Below, in pieces: positions 9,298-17,776 of a stretch of DNA of 33,762 bases (positions are counted from its first letter, which is position 1; the number at the start of each line of letters is the position of its first letter). A program made the position numbers and the translations under genes. The notes below the pieces were generated by a model. The model saw only the letters and a list, made by a program, of their open reading frames with translations. It was not told the origin of the DNA and ran no database searches. This stretch comes from an uncultured Gammaproteobacteria bacterium (GTDB taxonomy: Bacteria; Pseudomonadota; Gammaproteobacteria; UBA4575), in NCBI GenBank assembly GCA_938074525.1, contig CALJEX010000026.1, forward strand, positions 1 through 33,762. Direction: 5' to 3'.

Positions 9298-10377
9298 ATG
9301 GCTAAAACTCCTTCTCAGCGACCACAGAGCCAAGATGCCAGCCAAACCGAACCTGGCTTTTTACCTGATTTCTGCAACGCGCGCGTTATCTTTTTAGTTA
9401 TCTTAGGCGCAATCTTATTAGCGTTTGTCTTGTCGCTATCTTCCATGCAACCAGGCGAGGACTATTGGGTTAATTTATCCATGATTGCGTTATTCATCGT
9501 ATGGATTGCATTTGGCAACATCCTAGTATTATGTGTCAGCCGCAAATTCTTGCATGGCCTGACGCCTATCGTCGCAGCCTTCTCCTGCTATGGGTTAAGT
9601 TTATTGGTCACATTAGTCATATCTATACTTGCGGTGGTGACGACGCCTCAAGAAACGACCCTACTGTCATCAGACGACTCCATATTTATGAATAGTTTTC
9701 TATTACGAAACATTGCAATCAGCGCTATCGTCAGCGCGGTGGCTCTACGCTACTTTTATGTGCAACATCAATGGAAATCCAATATTCAGACTGAAGCGCG
9801 CTCCAGAATCCAAGCATTACAGGCTAGAATCCGTCCACATTTCTTATTCAATAGTATGAATACTATTGCCAGTTTGACCCAAACTGACCCAATTAAGGCA
9901 GAAAAAGCCGTGTTGGACTTAGCCGACTTATTTCGTGCCTCTTTAGGTCACCAGGACAAAGTTACCCTGCGCGAAGAGCTAGATTTTACCAAGCGCTACA
10001 TCAATATTGAGGAACTCAGGCTGGGTGATCGATTAAAAATCGAATTACACTTGCAAGATAGTCTCAGTTTAAGCACACTCATACCCGCATTGATCTTGCA
10101 ACCGCTGGTAGAAAATGCGATATATCATGGTGTAGAGCCATTGACAGATGGGGGGACCGTCCGAATTGAGATCGAAAGTACTGCTAAAGAGTTGCAGCTT
10201 ACCATCGCGAATCCAAAACCTATTGAGCGTGACCCACTTCGATCTGGTAATAAGATGGCGCAGGATAATATCCGCCAACGCCTTCAGCTCGCATACGGTG
10301 ACCAGTCCAGAATGAAAATAAAAGAAACCGACAAAAACTATTCAGTTAGTTTCCATATTCCGATAGAGGCGAAATAG
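9298..10377 (+). CDS. algZ: AlgZ/LytS-type sensor histidine kinase
   Basis: A 359-residue membrane histidine kinase. Four membrane segments are visible at about 29-50, 59-80, 88-113 and 135-152, with no large periplasmic sensor loop. They are followed by the His_kinase (PF06580) signature ARIRPHFLFNSMNTI, in which His181 is the likely phosphoacceptor. A GHKL ATPase domain follows, with N-box LVENAIYHG (about 264-272); its glycine-rich box reads GNKMAQDNIRQRL and lacks the full GxGxG seen in many kinases. The stop touches the next gene's ATG with no gap, so it is paired with the LytTR regulator downstream. The position between argH and hemC matches algZ (fimS) of Pseudomonas; the signal sensed is unknown. 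Confidence 0.82.
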   Translation: MAKTPSQRPQSQDASQTEPGFLPDFCNARVIFLVILGAILLAFVLSLSSMQPGEDYWVNLSMIALFIVWIAFGNILVLCVSRKFLHGLTPIVAAFSCYGLSLLVTLVISILAVVTTPQETTLLSSDDSIFMNSFLLRNIAISAIVSAVALRYFYVQHQWKSNIQTEARSRIQALQARIRPHFLFNSMNTIASLTQTDPIKAEKAVLDLADLFRASLGHQDKVTLREELDFTKRYINIEELRLGDRLKIELHLQDSLSLSTLIPALILQPLVENAIYHGVEPLTDGGTVRIEIESTAKELQLTIANPKPIERDPLRSGNKMAQDNIRQRLQLAYGDQSRMKIKETDKNYSVSFHIPIEAK

Positions 10378-11109
10378 ATGAAAATTTTAATTGTGGATGA
10401 TGAGGCGCCAGCACGCGACCGACTAATACATATGGTGTCTTCTATAGACACTATGGAAGCAAGTGGACAGGCATCTAACGGTCTTGAAGCCGTTCGAATG
10501 GTGCAAGATTCACACCCAGATGTAGTCCTCATGGACATTCGTATGCCTGGCATGGACGGCCTTGAAGCTGCCCGCCACTTAAGTGAAATGGATGAGCCAC
10601 CTGCGATCATTTTCACTACTGCTTATAGTGAGCACGCCTTAGAAGCTTACGATGCTAACGCAGTTGATTATCTAGTTAAGCCAATACGCCAGGAAAAATT
10701 AGAGAAATCTCTTGCCAAAGCACGAAAACTAACTAAAGTAAAAATTGCTGCGCTAAATATCGAAACAAACAATACTGGCCGCAGCCACATCTGCGCACGT
10801 ATTCGCGGCAACCTTGAATTAATCCCGGTTGACGAAATCGTTTATTTCCAAGCCGACCAAAAATACATCACTGTGCGTCACTTAGGTGGGGAAGTATTGA
10901 TTGAAGATGCCCTTAAGAATCTAGAAACTGAATTTGAAGATCGACTAATTCGCATTCATCGTAACGCATTAGTCAGCACCAACTTCATTACCGGCATGGA
11001 AAAAAATATTGATGGTCGTTTTGTTGTCAGCTTTAAACAAATTGATGACAAACTCGAAATCAGTCGTAGACACGTGGCAGAAGTACGTAAATTCTTGAAG
11101 TTTAGATAA
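10378..11109 (+). CDS. algR: AlgR-type LytTR response regulator
   Basis: A 243-residue DNA-binding response regulator. The receiver domain (1-120) has the acidic pocket Asp7/Asp8, phosphoacceptor Asp53 in VVLMDIRMPGMDG, the switch Thr80/81 and Lys101 in YLVKPI. The C-terminal LytTR domain (about 140-240) shows the typical EIVYFQADQKYITV and IRIHRNALVS blocks. It follows the kinase with zero spacing. In Pseudomonas, AlgR controls alginate, type IV pili and other surface traits; the target genes here are unknown. hemC begins 32 bases downstream, so the haem genes may be partly co-transcribed with the regulator. Confidence 0.86.
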   Translation: MKILIVDDEAPARDRLIHMVSSIDTMEASGQASNGLEAVRMVQDSHPDVVLMDIRMPGMDGLEAARHLSEMDEPPAIIFTTAYSEHALEAYDANAVDYLVKPIRQEKLEKSLAKARKLTKVKIAALNIETNNTGRSHICARIRGNLELIPVDEIVYFQADQKYITVRHLGGEVLIEDALKNLETEFEDRLIRIHRNALVSTNFITGMEKNIDGRFVVSFKQIDDKLEISRRHVAEVRKFLKFR

Positions 11110-11141
11110 CCACACGCGTCACCCCAACTCTATCTATATAA

Positions 11142-12065
11142 ATGTCACGCATTCGAATAGCTACGCGTGAGAGCCAACTCGCCCTATGGCAGGCGAATGA
11201 GGTATCTCGACTATTATCACTACATCATCCTGATATCGAAGTTGAAATCATCGGCATGACCACGGAAGGTGATCGCTTTCTGCAAGCGTCATTAGCCGCT
11301 GCCGGAGGCAAGGGCCTGTTTGTTAAAGAGCTAGAGCAATGCCTGCTTGATAACAATGCTGACATCGCCGTGCATTCGATGAAAGACGTCCCTTATCAAT
11401 TGCCTGCATCATTAGAAATCCACGCCATCTTAGAACGTGAAGATCCTCGCGACGCGTTTGTGTCTAATCAATATAAAACACTAGATGCGTTGCCCGATAA
11501 TGCCATTGTTGGGACTTCTAGCACTCGGCGTGAATGCCAAATTCGTGCATTACGTAGCGATTTAGACATTCAACCATTACGCGGTAACGTAAATACCCGC
11601 TTAAAGAAGCTTGATGACGGCCAATACGATGCCATCATCCTAGCCAGCGCTGGACTTAAGCGTTTAGGTTTTGAAGATAGGATTGCAGATTTAATAGACA
11701 CTGACACTAGCCTCCCCGCGATTGGTCAAGGCGCAATCGGTATTGAATGTCGCGATAGCGATACTGCCACTAGAGAGATTCTAGCGCCTTTGCACCATGA
11801 AGCAACGTCATTATGTGTAATTGCAGAACGTGGCGTCAGTACCGCACTATCCGCTAACTGCCACTTGCCAATTGCCGCTCACGCGACTCAATCTGCCAAT
11901 TCATTAACACTGAATGCCCTGGTAGGATTACCAGATGGCAGCAAGATTGTGCGTGCCTCCGCAACCGGTACTCACGACGAGATTGCTCAAGTGATTCAAA
12001 AAGTAGTCAACGAGCTTATGCAACAAGGTGCTAATGAACTCGTAGATTCTTTACGAGAAGAGTAA
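11142..12065 (+). CDS. hemC: Porphobilinogen deaminase (hydroxymethylbilane synthase)
   Basis: Cytoplasmic enzyme that joins four porphobilinogens into hydroxymethylbilane for haem. It has 307 residues, full length. The N-terminus RIATRESQLALWQA is characteristic. Catalytic Asp82 lies in HSMKDVP, the substrate-binding arginines lie in GTSSTRRECQIRALR and LRGNVNTRL, and Cys240 in ALSANCHLPIAAHA carries the dipyrromethane cofactor. It is the first gene of the hemC-hemD-hemX-hemY run; hemD starts 6 bases after its stop. Confidence 0.97.
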   Translation: MSRIRIATRESQLALWQANEVSRLLSLHHPDIEVEIIGMTTEGDRFLQASLAAAGGKGLFVKELEQCLLDNNADIAVHSMKDVPYQLPASLEIHAILEREDPRDAFVSNQYKTLDALPDNAIVGTSSTRRECQIRALRSDLDIQPLRGNVNTRLKKLDDGQYDAIILASAGLKRLGFEDRIADLIDTDTSLPAIGQGAIGIECRDSDTATREILAPLHHEATSLCVIAERGVSTALSANCHLPIAAHATQSANSLTLNALVGLPDGSKIVRASATGTHDEIAQVIQKVVNELMQQGANELVDSLREE

Positions 12066-12071
12066 GACCGA

Positions 12072-12854
12072 GTGGAACAGAAGTTGCCTTTAAGCAAAAC
12101 TTCCATTGTCGTCACTCGACCTAAGCAACAAAATAAACACATCTGTTCCGACTTAGCATCATTAGGAGCAAATGCTATTGCTTTCCCATGTATTGAAATT
12201 AAGCCACTGTCTGATTTCGATAAACTAGTCGTAGATACTCAGTTATCGCATTGCGAGCTTATTATCTTTATTAGTACAAATGCTGTTCAATTTGGTTTCG
12301 AAGCACTACCTGATCTAGCTAAGAAGATACCGGCATCGTGCCAATTTGCCGCAGTCGGTGCATCAACTGCCCAAGCCTTGCACAACCATGGCATTCAACA
12401 AGTGCTCACCCCGCTAGACAATTTTGATAGTGAAGCGTTACTAAAATTGCCTGAGTTACAAAACGTTAAACAAAAATCAGTATTAATTATTAAGGGCCAA
12501 GGTGGGCGCGCGTTATTACATGAAACGCTAGAAAATAAAGGCGCTAATACTCATTCAGTTGATGTTTATCAACGAACACTACCAAAATCTGTCAATTTGG
12601 ACGCACTCAACGCTAAAATTGATCTACTATTGTTTACCAGCAGTGAGGCAGTGAAAAATTTCCTGTTGTTAACCCCAGAATCTCTGCAAAGCATCCTATT
12701 AGACTGTCAGACCATTGTAGGACACACACGAATTGCGGAGAAAGTAACAGCTCTTGGCTTTAAAAAATTGCCTATAGTAGCCGCGACCCCATCAGATACA
12801 GACATGCTGGCGGCGATTAATCTATGGGCCCAACACATAGACCATAACGCGTAG
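12072..12854 (+). CDS. hemD: Uroporphyrinogen-III synthase
   Basis: A 260-residue HemD-family enzyme that cyclises hydroxymethylbilane with inversion of ring D to uroporphyrinogen III. The sequence is poorly conserved in this family. The visible signs are the start SIVVTRPKQQN, the FISTNAVQFG block (about 75-84), VLIIKGQGGRALLHETLENKG (about 140-160, a conserved G-x-GGR segment), and LLFTSSEAVKNF near residue 191. The start is GTG at 12072, since the reading frame closes soon before it and no ATG is near. The position between hemC and hemX supports the call. Confidence 0.9.
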   Translation: MEQKLPLSKTSIVVTRPKQQNKHICSDLASLGANAIAFPCIEIKPLSDFDKLVVDTQLSHCELIIFISTNAVQFGFEALPDLAKKIPASCQFAAVGASTAQALHNHGIQQVLTPLDNFDSEALLKLPELQNVKQKSVLIIKGQGGRALLHETLENKGANTHSVDVYQRTLPKSVNLDALNAKIDLLLFTSSEAVKNFLLLTPESLQSILLDCQTIVGHTRIAEKVTALGFKKLPIVAATPSDTDMLAAINLWAQHIDHNA

Positions 12855-12874
12855 AAAATGAACGGAGATAGACA

Positions 12875-14032
12875 ATGAGCACTAAGGGTGACATGGAACC
12901 CAAAACAACAACCCCGCCCACCAAGCCGGCGGCCAACACCAACAAACAAAAGTCTGGTAATGCACTGCTAGGGGTTTTTGTGTTCCTAACATTTTTATTA
13001 GCCGTTGCCGGCATTGGTGCCGGTTACTACCTGTGGCAACAAATGCAACAACAGTTCCAAGCCGCCGAAGTAGAACGCAAAGCGCTTGAACATGCATTAG
13101 GCACTGTAGACGAGAATCCGCGCATTCAAAAATTTAGTCGCGACTTCAACAAAAAGATTGAAAACACTAATTCAAATATAGCGTCGTTATCTAAAAATGT
13201 TAAATCACTTAGTGATGAGCAAAAGCAACTTTCACTAGTAGTTGAAGACACCAACGAAGTTATAGGTCGCGGCCAACATGGTTGGATGTTAAAGGAAGTT
13301 GAGCATGTGTTACGAATGTCTCAGCACCGCTTGTTACTTGACCGTGATTTTGATGGTGCATTAGCAGGCTTGAAAGCTGCAGATCAGCGCCTTAACGATA
13401 TTCACGATGTACGATTAATTCCGATTCGGAAATCAATCGCAAAACAAACACTGACTTTAAACCAATTCCCGCATCCTGATTACACTGGCATTCAGCTTCA
13501 GCTTGATAACACCATTGCTAAACTGAAGAATGGTTTACTCAAACAAGCCTCGCAGCAGATCACTGACAACCAGACTAGCGAATTATCTTCATCACCAGCT
13601 AAAGACAATGAAGCTACCAGCGACCAACCTTTTGATGCTAAACAGCTTTTAGCGCTAGGCAAACAATTTGTCCTAGACGCTGTAGAAAAAACCAAGGCCG
13701 CATTTAGCGACTCAGTCAACGTCACTCGCGGCGAACAAAAAATCGCTTTGTTTATTGAACAACAAGAAAAGAAACGCGCATACGATTTTTTACGCAACAA
13801 ATTATTAGGTGCGAAATATTCAGTCAGTACTCGTGACGATAGCGCTTTCCACCAACAATTAAATGCTGCACGTGCTTGGTTAGAGAATAACGATCAATTT
13901 ACCAACCAAGCTTCACTTATCAGTGAAATCGAACAACTAAATAAAAATAATTTGATGCCATCGCTACCTGATATTTCGGAACCTACTACATTATTAGCGA
14001 AGCACATGAACAGCCTTAAGGACGAGAAATGA
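12875..14032 (+). CDS. hemX: HemX inner-membrane protein
   Basis: A 385-residue protein of the HemX family, encoded after hemD in many Gammaproteobacteria. It has a polar, Pro/Thr/Lys-rich cytoplasmic N-terminus (1-28), one membrane helix (about 29-52), a long predicted coiled coil (about 55-125) and a mainly helical periplasmic domain (to 385). The family was once annotated as uroporphyrinogen methyltransferase, but no SAM-binding methyltransferase motif is present, so that activity should not be assigned. A clear ribosome binding site (CGGAG) lies about 8 bases before the ATG. Its stop overlaps the hemY start by 4 bases (ATGA). Confidence 0.85.
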   Translation: MSTKGDMEPKTTTPPTKPAANTNKQKSGNALLGVFVFLTFLLAVAGIGAGYYLWQQMQQQFQAAEVERKALEHALGTVDENPRIQKFSRDFNKKIENTNSNIASLSKNVKSLSDEQKQLSLVVEDTNEVIGRGQHGWMLKEVEHVLRMSQHRLLLDRDFDGALAGLKAADQRLNDIHDVRLIPIRKSIAKQTLTLNQFPHPDYTGIQLQLDNTIAKLKNGLLKQASQQITDNQTSELSSSPAKDNEATSDQPFDAKQLLALGKQFVLDAVEKTKAAFSDSVNVTRGEQKIALFIEQQEKKRAYDFLRNKLLGAKYSVSTRDDSAFHQQLNAARAWLENNDQFTNQASLISEIEQLNKNNLMPSLPDISEPTTLLAKHMNSLKDEK

Positions 14033-15201
14033 TTAAGAAAATTTTATTCATTTTACTGATTGGTCTCATCATTGCCGGTGTAGATATATTAGTTCTACGC
14101 AATCAACCAGGCTTTGCTGTTTTCAATTATGGTGATACCACTGCAGAAATTCCTCTGACTCAGTTTTACTATTGGGCCATTGCCAGTTTTATTATTTTGT
14201 ATTTCTTATTTCGCATTCTTGGTGCATTGTTCCGTTGGCCCGCACGCATGAAAGCTAGGCGTCAGCAGAAACGTAATCTTGAAATTATGCATTCGTTAGA
14301 ATCGTCTATGCTCAACTTCAGCCAGTTTAATTGGTCTGATGCTATGCGCACTGCAACTAAACACGTCAAGCAAAGCCCTATGCAAAAAGCACAGCATTTG
14401 TTTGCTGCACACTGCGCACATAACTCAGGTCAAAATGACACACGTGACGCGCATGTCACTAGCTTAAGAAAATTAGACGGCGGCAAATCCTTAGCTAACA
14501 CCATAGAAGCGGAATTCTGTTTGGAAGACGGCGATGCCGAAAAAGCATTAATGCTATTACGCGATGAAAGCAGCGATAACATCTGTAATCTAAATACACT
14601 GTGTCATGCCTACACCAAAACCAATAACATTGAAGATCTAGAAACGTCATTACCAAAATTACTTGCGCATGCAGATAGAGCTGCACGCATTCAGTACACA
14701 GTAAATAGAAGTTTAGAGTGGGCTATTAAGTACTACGACACTCATACAGCTGAAGCCAAGTTAGCCGGCTTATGGAAAATCTATCATAAGCAATTACAAG
14801 CTAACCCAAATCTATTGCGATCGTACATACGCACCCTAATCAAACATGGCCAAGACACAGCTGCAGAGCAAATTATCAAAACTCAACTCGATATCAATTG
14901 GGATGAAACATTAATTCAAGAGTACGGCTTATTAAACATTGATAATCTTCCCCAGCGTACCAAGCAATGTGAAGATTGGTTACAACATCGTAAAGATAGT
15001 GCAGGTTTGTTACTCACGTTAGGTCGCCTAAATAAGAAACAAAAACTTTGGGGTAAAGCAAAAAGCTACCTCGAGTCCAGCTTAAGTCGTAAACCATTGG
15101 TGGGCACATACGCTGAACTTGCTGAACTTCACGAGTTACTAGATGAACCTATCGATGCACAACGCTGTGCTAAAAAGGGTTTGCACATCGCATCAAGATA
15201 A
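14029..15201 (+). CDS. hemY: HemY inner-membrane TPR protein
   Basis: A 390-residue gammaproteobacterial HemY; it is not the Bacillus protoporphyrinogen oxidase of the same name. Two membrane helices (about 3-22 and 46-68) form the HemY_N domain, with the typical WPARMKARRQQKR basic patch just after the second. The rest is a helical TPR-like domain, including LLLTLGRLNKKQKLWGKAKSYLE near residues 325-348 and the ending typical of a last TPR. It is thought to assist the haem pathway at the membrane, but its exact job is unsettled. It is translationally coupled to hemX through a 4-base overlap. Confidence 0.85.
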   Translation: MIKKILFILLIGLIIAGVDILVLRNQPGFAVFNYGDTTAEIPLTQFYYWAIASFIILYFLFRILGALFRWPARMKARRQQKRNLEIMHSLESSMLNFSQFNWSDAMRTATKHVKQSPMQKAQHLFAAHCAHNSGQNDTRDAHVTSLRKLDGGKSLANTIEAEFCLEDGDAEKALMLLRDESSDNICNLNTLCHAYTKTNNIEDLETSLPKLLAHADRAARIQYTVNRSLEWAIKYYDTHTAEAKLAGLWKIYHKQLQANPNLLRSYIRTLIKHGQDTAAEQIIKTQLDINWDETLIQEYGLLNIDNLPQRTKQCEDWLQHRKDSAGLLLTLGRLNKKQKLWGKAKSYLESSLSRKPLVGTYAELAELHELLDEPIDAQRCAKKGLHIASR

Positions 15202-15207
15202 CAGTCT

Positions 15208-16095
15208 ATGTCAGCTTGTAATACACCGCAGCCAATCATCGTTGGCTGCGGGTTTCTAGGTAAATACTTGGCAACAAAGCTAGTCGAAAAACAACAAAAT
15301 CCTATCTGTCTTGTTCGGTCCCAATCAAGTTACCAGCAATTATTAAAACAAAAGCTACGTGGTGTAACTTGCGATCTCGATGCCCCTTTAAGCGCTAACC
15401 CTGAATTCAATTTATCAGGAAACCAGGTGTATTACTTCGCACCACCTAGTAATAGTGACAACGATGACCATCGTATCGATAATTTTTTAGCGCTATGTAA
15501 AACCAACCCACCGAGCAAAATTGTTTATATTAGTACATCAGGAGTATATGGCGACTGCCAGGGTAACTGGGTCACGGAAGAAAGCCCGCTGGCGCCTATC
15601 TCGACTAGGGCTAAACGCCGCGTTTATGCTGAAAAAGCATTACTCGCATACTGTGCTCAACATAATTGCAGTTATATTATCCTCAGAGTTGGCGGCATTT
15701 ACGGGCCAGGCCGGTTACCCATAGAACGCCTTAAGGACATTACCGTTATATGTCCAGAAGAGGCACCGCATAGCAATCGAATTCATGTCGCAGATCTTGC
15801 AGGCGTATGTTTTTCAGCCATGTCGAATAACATACAAAATGAAGTGATTAATGTGGCAGATGGTCATTCAACTTCAATGTCTGACTATTACTACAAAATA
15901 GCCGACTTTGCAGGCCTGCCAAAGCCAGCATGTGTTCCCTTGTCTGAAGCACAGGATAAATTATCTGCCGGAATGTTGTCGTTTATTAATGAGTCTCGAC
16001 GTTTATCGATAGACAAAATGAACACTCTATTGGATGTTGAAATTCAATTTCCTACTCTAGAATTAGGACTTGAAGATTGCTTTAGAAATTCATAA
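15208..16095 (+). CDS. NAD-dependent epimerase/dehydratase-like protein (YeeZ type)
   Basis: A 295-residue extended short-chain dehydrogenase-like protein. The dinucleotide-binding motif IIVGCGFLGKYLATKL lies at about residues 10-25 (GxGxxG type), VYISTSGVYGDCQG at about 105-118 carries the Ser/Thr active-site strand, and a YxxxK-type motif is present as VYAEKALL. LRVGGIYGPGR and the NVADGHSTSMSDYY block also fit the YeeZ-like family. The substrate is unknown. It starts 6 bases after hemY and could be the last gene of the haem transcription unit, but nothing in the sequence ties it to haem. Confidence 0.8.
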   Translation: MSACNTPQPIIVGCGFLGKYLATKLVEKQQNPICLVRSQSSYQQLLKQKLRGVTCDLDAPLSANPEFNLSGNQVYYFAPPSNSDNDDHRIDNFLALCKTNPPSKIVYISTSGVYGDCQGNWVTEESPLAPISTRAKRRVYAEKALLAYCAQHNCSYIILRVGGIYGPGRLPIERLKDITVICPEEAPHSNRIHVADLAGVCFSAMSNNIQNEVINVADGHSTSMSDYYYKIADFAGLPKPACVPLSEAQDKLSAGMLSFINESRRLSIDKMNTLLDVEIQFPTLELGLEDCFRNS

Positions 16096-16104
16096 TTAAA
16101 AGAT

Positions 16105-16133
16105 TTGTAATATGCCTTAGGCCTAGGTATGTT
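16105..16133 (+). promoter_or_regulatory. Candidate promoter of the Mrp cluster with a palindrome in its spacer
   Basis: TTGTAA (16105-16110) and TATGTT (16128-16133) are separated by 17 bases, an acceptable sigma-70 layout, about 33 bases before the mrpE start. The spacer contains the perfect 8-bp palindrome TAGGCCTA (16118-16125), which could be an operator. The -10 is weak, and the match was found by eye. Confidence 0.35.
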
Positions 16134-16165
16134 AATGATTATTCATTGATTAATCACAATTAAAC

Positions 16166-16645
16166 TTGAAAACAATCATCTTTAGTTTTACCAGTTTATT
16201 TTTGCTTTGGCTGCTTCTGTCTGGATACTTCAAAACCAACTTAATTGTTTTTGGCATTCTTTCCTGTGCTTTTGTCACTTATTTATCGATTAGACTCAAG
16301 ATTTATAGCTCTCACCATGAGCGCATTAAATTCAATCTACGTTTGCCTCTGTATATTCCTTGGTTACTCAAGGAGATATTTAAATCCAATCTGCATGTTG
16401 CTCGTCACATTCTAATGTCAGCTGACAGCATTCAGCCACAGACGGTATGCTTAAAGCCTACACAGAAAACCAGCACTGGTTTAGCCGTACATGCTAATAG
16501 CATCACTCTGACTCCAGGCACCATTAGTGTAGATATAGATGACAATGAAATTCTCGTACATGCTTTAACAAACCATACTGCCCAAGGCATTATTGATGGC
16601 GATATTGATAAGCGTGTTAGCAAGTTAGAAGGCAGCATAAAGTGA
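16166..16645 (+). CDS. mrpE: Mrp antiporter subunit E
   Basis: A 159-residue MnhE/MrpE-family subunit of the multisubunit cation/proton antiporter. Two N-terminal membrane helices (about 1-20 and 25-45) are followed by a cytoplasmic domain with the family signature SITLTPGTISVDI (about 111-123). The start is TTG at 16166: an in-frame TAA lies five codons upstream and no ATG falls between, and MKTIIFSFTSLFLLWLLLSG matches MrpE N-termini. The ribosome binding site is poor. It is the first gene of the cluster, and its stop overlaps the mrpF GTG start by 4 bases. Confidence 0.88.
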   Translation: MKTIIFSFTSLFLLWLLLSGYFKTNLIVFGILSCAFVTYLSIRLKIYSSHHERIKFNLRLPLYIPWLLKEIFKSNLHVARHILMSADSIQPQTVCLKPTQKTSTGLAVHANSITLTPGTISVDIDDNEILVHALTNHTAQGIIDGDIDKRVSKLEGSIK

Positions 16646-16917
16646 TTGCTGCCGCGCTAATCGCAATGATGGTAGTGATGGTAATAGTATTTCTACGCGC
16701 ATGGCTGGGTCCGTCTTTATATGATCGTATTTTAGCGATTAATACCTTCGGCACAGCCACCGTATTGGCCATCGCCATTCTTGGCTTTTATATGCAACGC
16801 CCTGCATTCATGGACATCGCCTTAGTCTATTCATTGATTAATTTTATCGGCACGGTCGCGATACTAAAGTTATACCACTTTAGTAATTTAGGTCATCGCG
16901 AAGAGGAAGAACCCTAA
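16642..16917 (+). CDS. mrpF: Mrp antiporter subunit F
   Basis: A 91-residue, three-helix membrane protein of the MnhF/MrpF family. The hallmark RAWLGPSLYDRILAINTFGT follows the first helix and corresponds to the family's GPT..DRv.A.d block. The acidic tail REEEEP is cytoplasmic. The start is GTG at 16642-16644, within the GTGA overlap with mrpE. Its stop TAA shares one base with the mrpG ATG (TAATG), so the genes are translated in series. Confidence 0.88.
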   Translation: MIAAALIAMMVVMVIVFLRAWLGPSLYDRILAINTFGTATVLAIAILGFYMQRPAFMDIALVYSLINFIGTVAILKLYHFSNLGHREEEEP

Positions 16918-17246
16918 TGCAGGCATTAATTCATGGCTTAGGTGCATTATTAGTATCAATCGGCTGTTTGTTTTGTTTGATCGGCGCACTCGGCATCATG
17001 AAAATGCCTAGCTTCATTACCCGTGTACATGCAGCAAGCTTGATCGATAGTTTCGGTGCTATATTAATTATTAGTGGCTTAATTCTATACGCAGGATTAA
17101 CACTGACTACCATTAAGCTGATTCTGATTTTACTATTTCTATTGATTACAGGTCCTACTGCTATTCATGCTCTCGTAAATGCAGCACTGCATGAAGATCG
17201 GCATTTCATTACCAACAAAGATGAGGATTCGTCATCGAATACTTAG
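16917..17246 (+). CDS. mrpG: Mrp antiporter subunit G
   Basis: A 109-residue MnhG/MrpG-family protein with three membrane helices (about 7-28, 40-62 and 66-85). The central GALGIMKMPSFITRVHAASL corresponds to the family motif that links helices 1 and 2 and contains the conserved RxHAA. The C-terminal tail is polar and acidic. The last 13 bases probably overlap the next gene if that gene begins at the ATC discussed there. Confidence 0.88.
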   Translation: MQALIHGLGALLVSIGCLFCLIGALGIMKMPSFITRVHAASLIDSFGAILIISGLILYAGLTLTTIKLILILLFLLITGPTAIHALVNAALHEDRHFITNKDEDSSSNT

Positions 17247-17776
17247 TTGATATATTTTTATTAAGCATGTTAGCGGTCACTGCGATCGCGATTATCGCTA
17301 TGCGTAATATCTTGTCAGTCATCATGCTAGGCGGAATATACAGCTTGCTGTCTGCAACATTCTTTGTCTTATTAGATGCGGTGGACGTTGCTTTCACTGA
17401 AGCTGCAGTGGGTGCAGGCATTTCTACTGTTTTATTCTTAAGCGCACTTGCAGCGACTGGTAAACATCAGGCGCTTACACGTAAGAATCATATTATTCCT
17501 GTATTTGTCGTGTTAGTGACCGGTGCTGGTTTGATTTATTCTACCAGTGACATGCCAGCGTTCGGTGACCCTAATGCACCAGTTCATACGCACGTGGCAC
17601 CACGTTATATACAACAAAGTGGTGAAGAAATTGGTATACCCAATATTGTGACTTCAGTACTCGCTAGCTATAGAGCCTTTGATACCTTAGGCGAAGTGGC
17701 GGTAGTATTTACTGCTTTGATTGCGGTACTACTTTTACTTGGACTTAATAGGGGCTCACGCCAAGATAAATCATGA
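17234..17776 (+). CDS. MrpA C-terminal-like subunit (DUF4040 / MbhD + MbhE)
   Basis: This membrane protein corresponds to the C-terminal part of MrpA, and to MbhD plus MbhE of membrane-bound hydrogenases. The first half (DUF4040) shows MLGGIYSLLSATFFVLLDAVDVAFTEAAVGAGIST with the conserved acidic residues. The second half carries PNIVTSVLASYRAFDTLGE, the MbhE/NuoJ-like motif. The first ATG (17267, 169 residues) falls inside helix 1, whereas the frame stays open upstream and encodes the family N-terminus IEYLVDIFLLS from an ATC at 17234, 6 bases after AGGA. No ATG, GTG or TTG exists there, so the start is uncertain: a rare ATC start, an error, or a shortened protein from 17267. Its end overlaps mrpB by 4 bases. 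Confidence 0.82.
   Translation: MEYLVDIFLLSMLAVTAIAIIAMRNILSVIMLGGIYSLLSATFFVLLDAVDVAFTEAAVGAGISTVLFLSALAATGKHQALTRKNHIIPVFVVLVTGAGLIYSTSDMPAFGDPNAPVHTHVAPRYIQQSGEEIGIPNIVTSVLASYRAFDTLGEVAVVFTALIAVLLLLGLNRGSRQDKS

Noticed and set aside
12875-14032. Uroporphyrinogen-III methyltransferase (traditional hemX label)
   Set aside because: No SAM-binding methyltransferase motif is present; the protein is a membrane-anchored coiled-coil protein.
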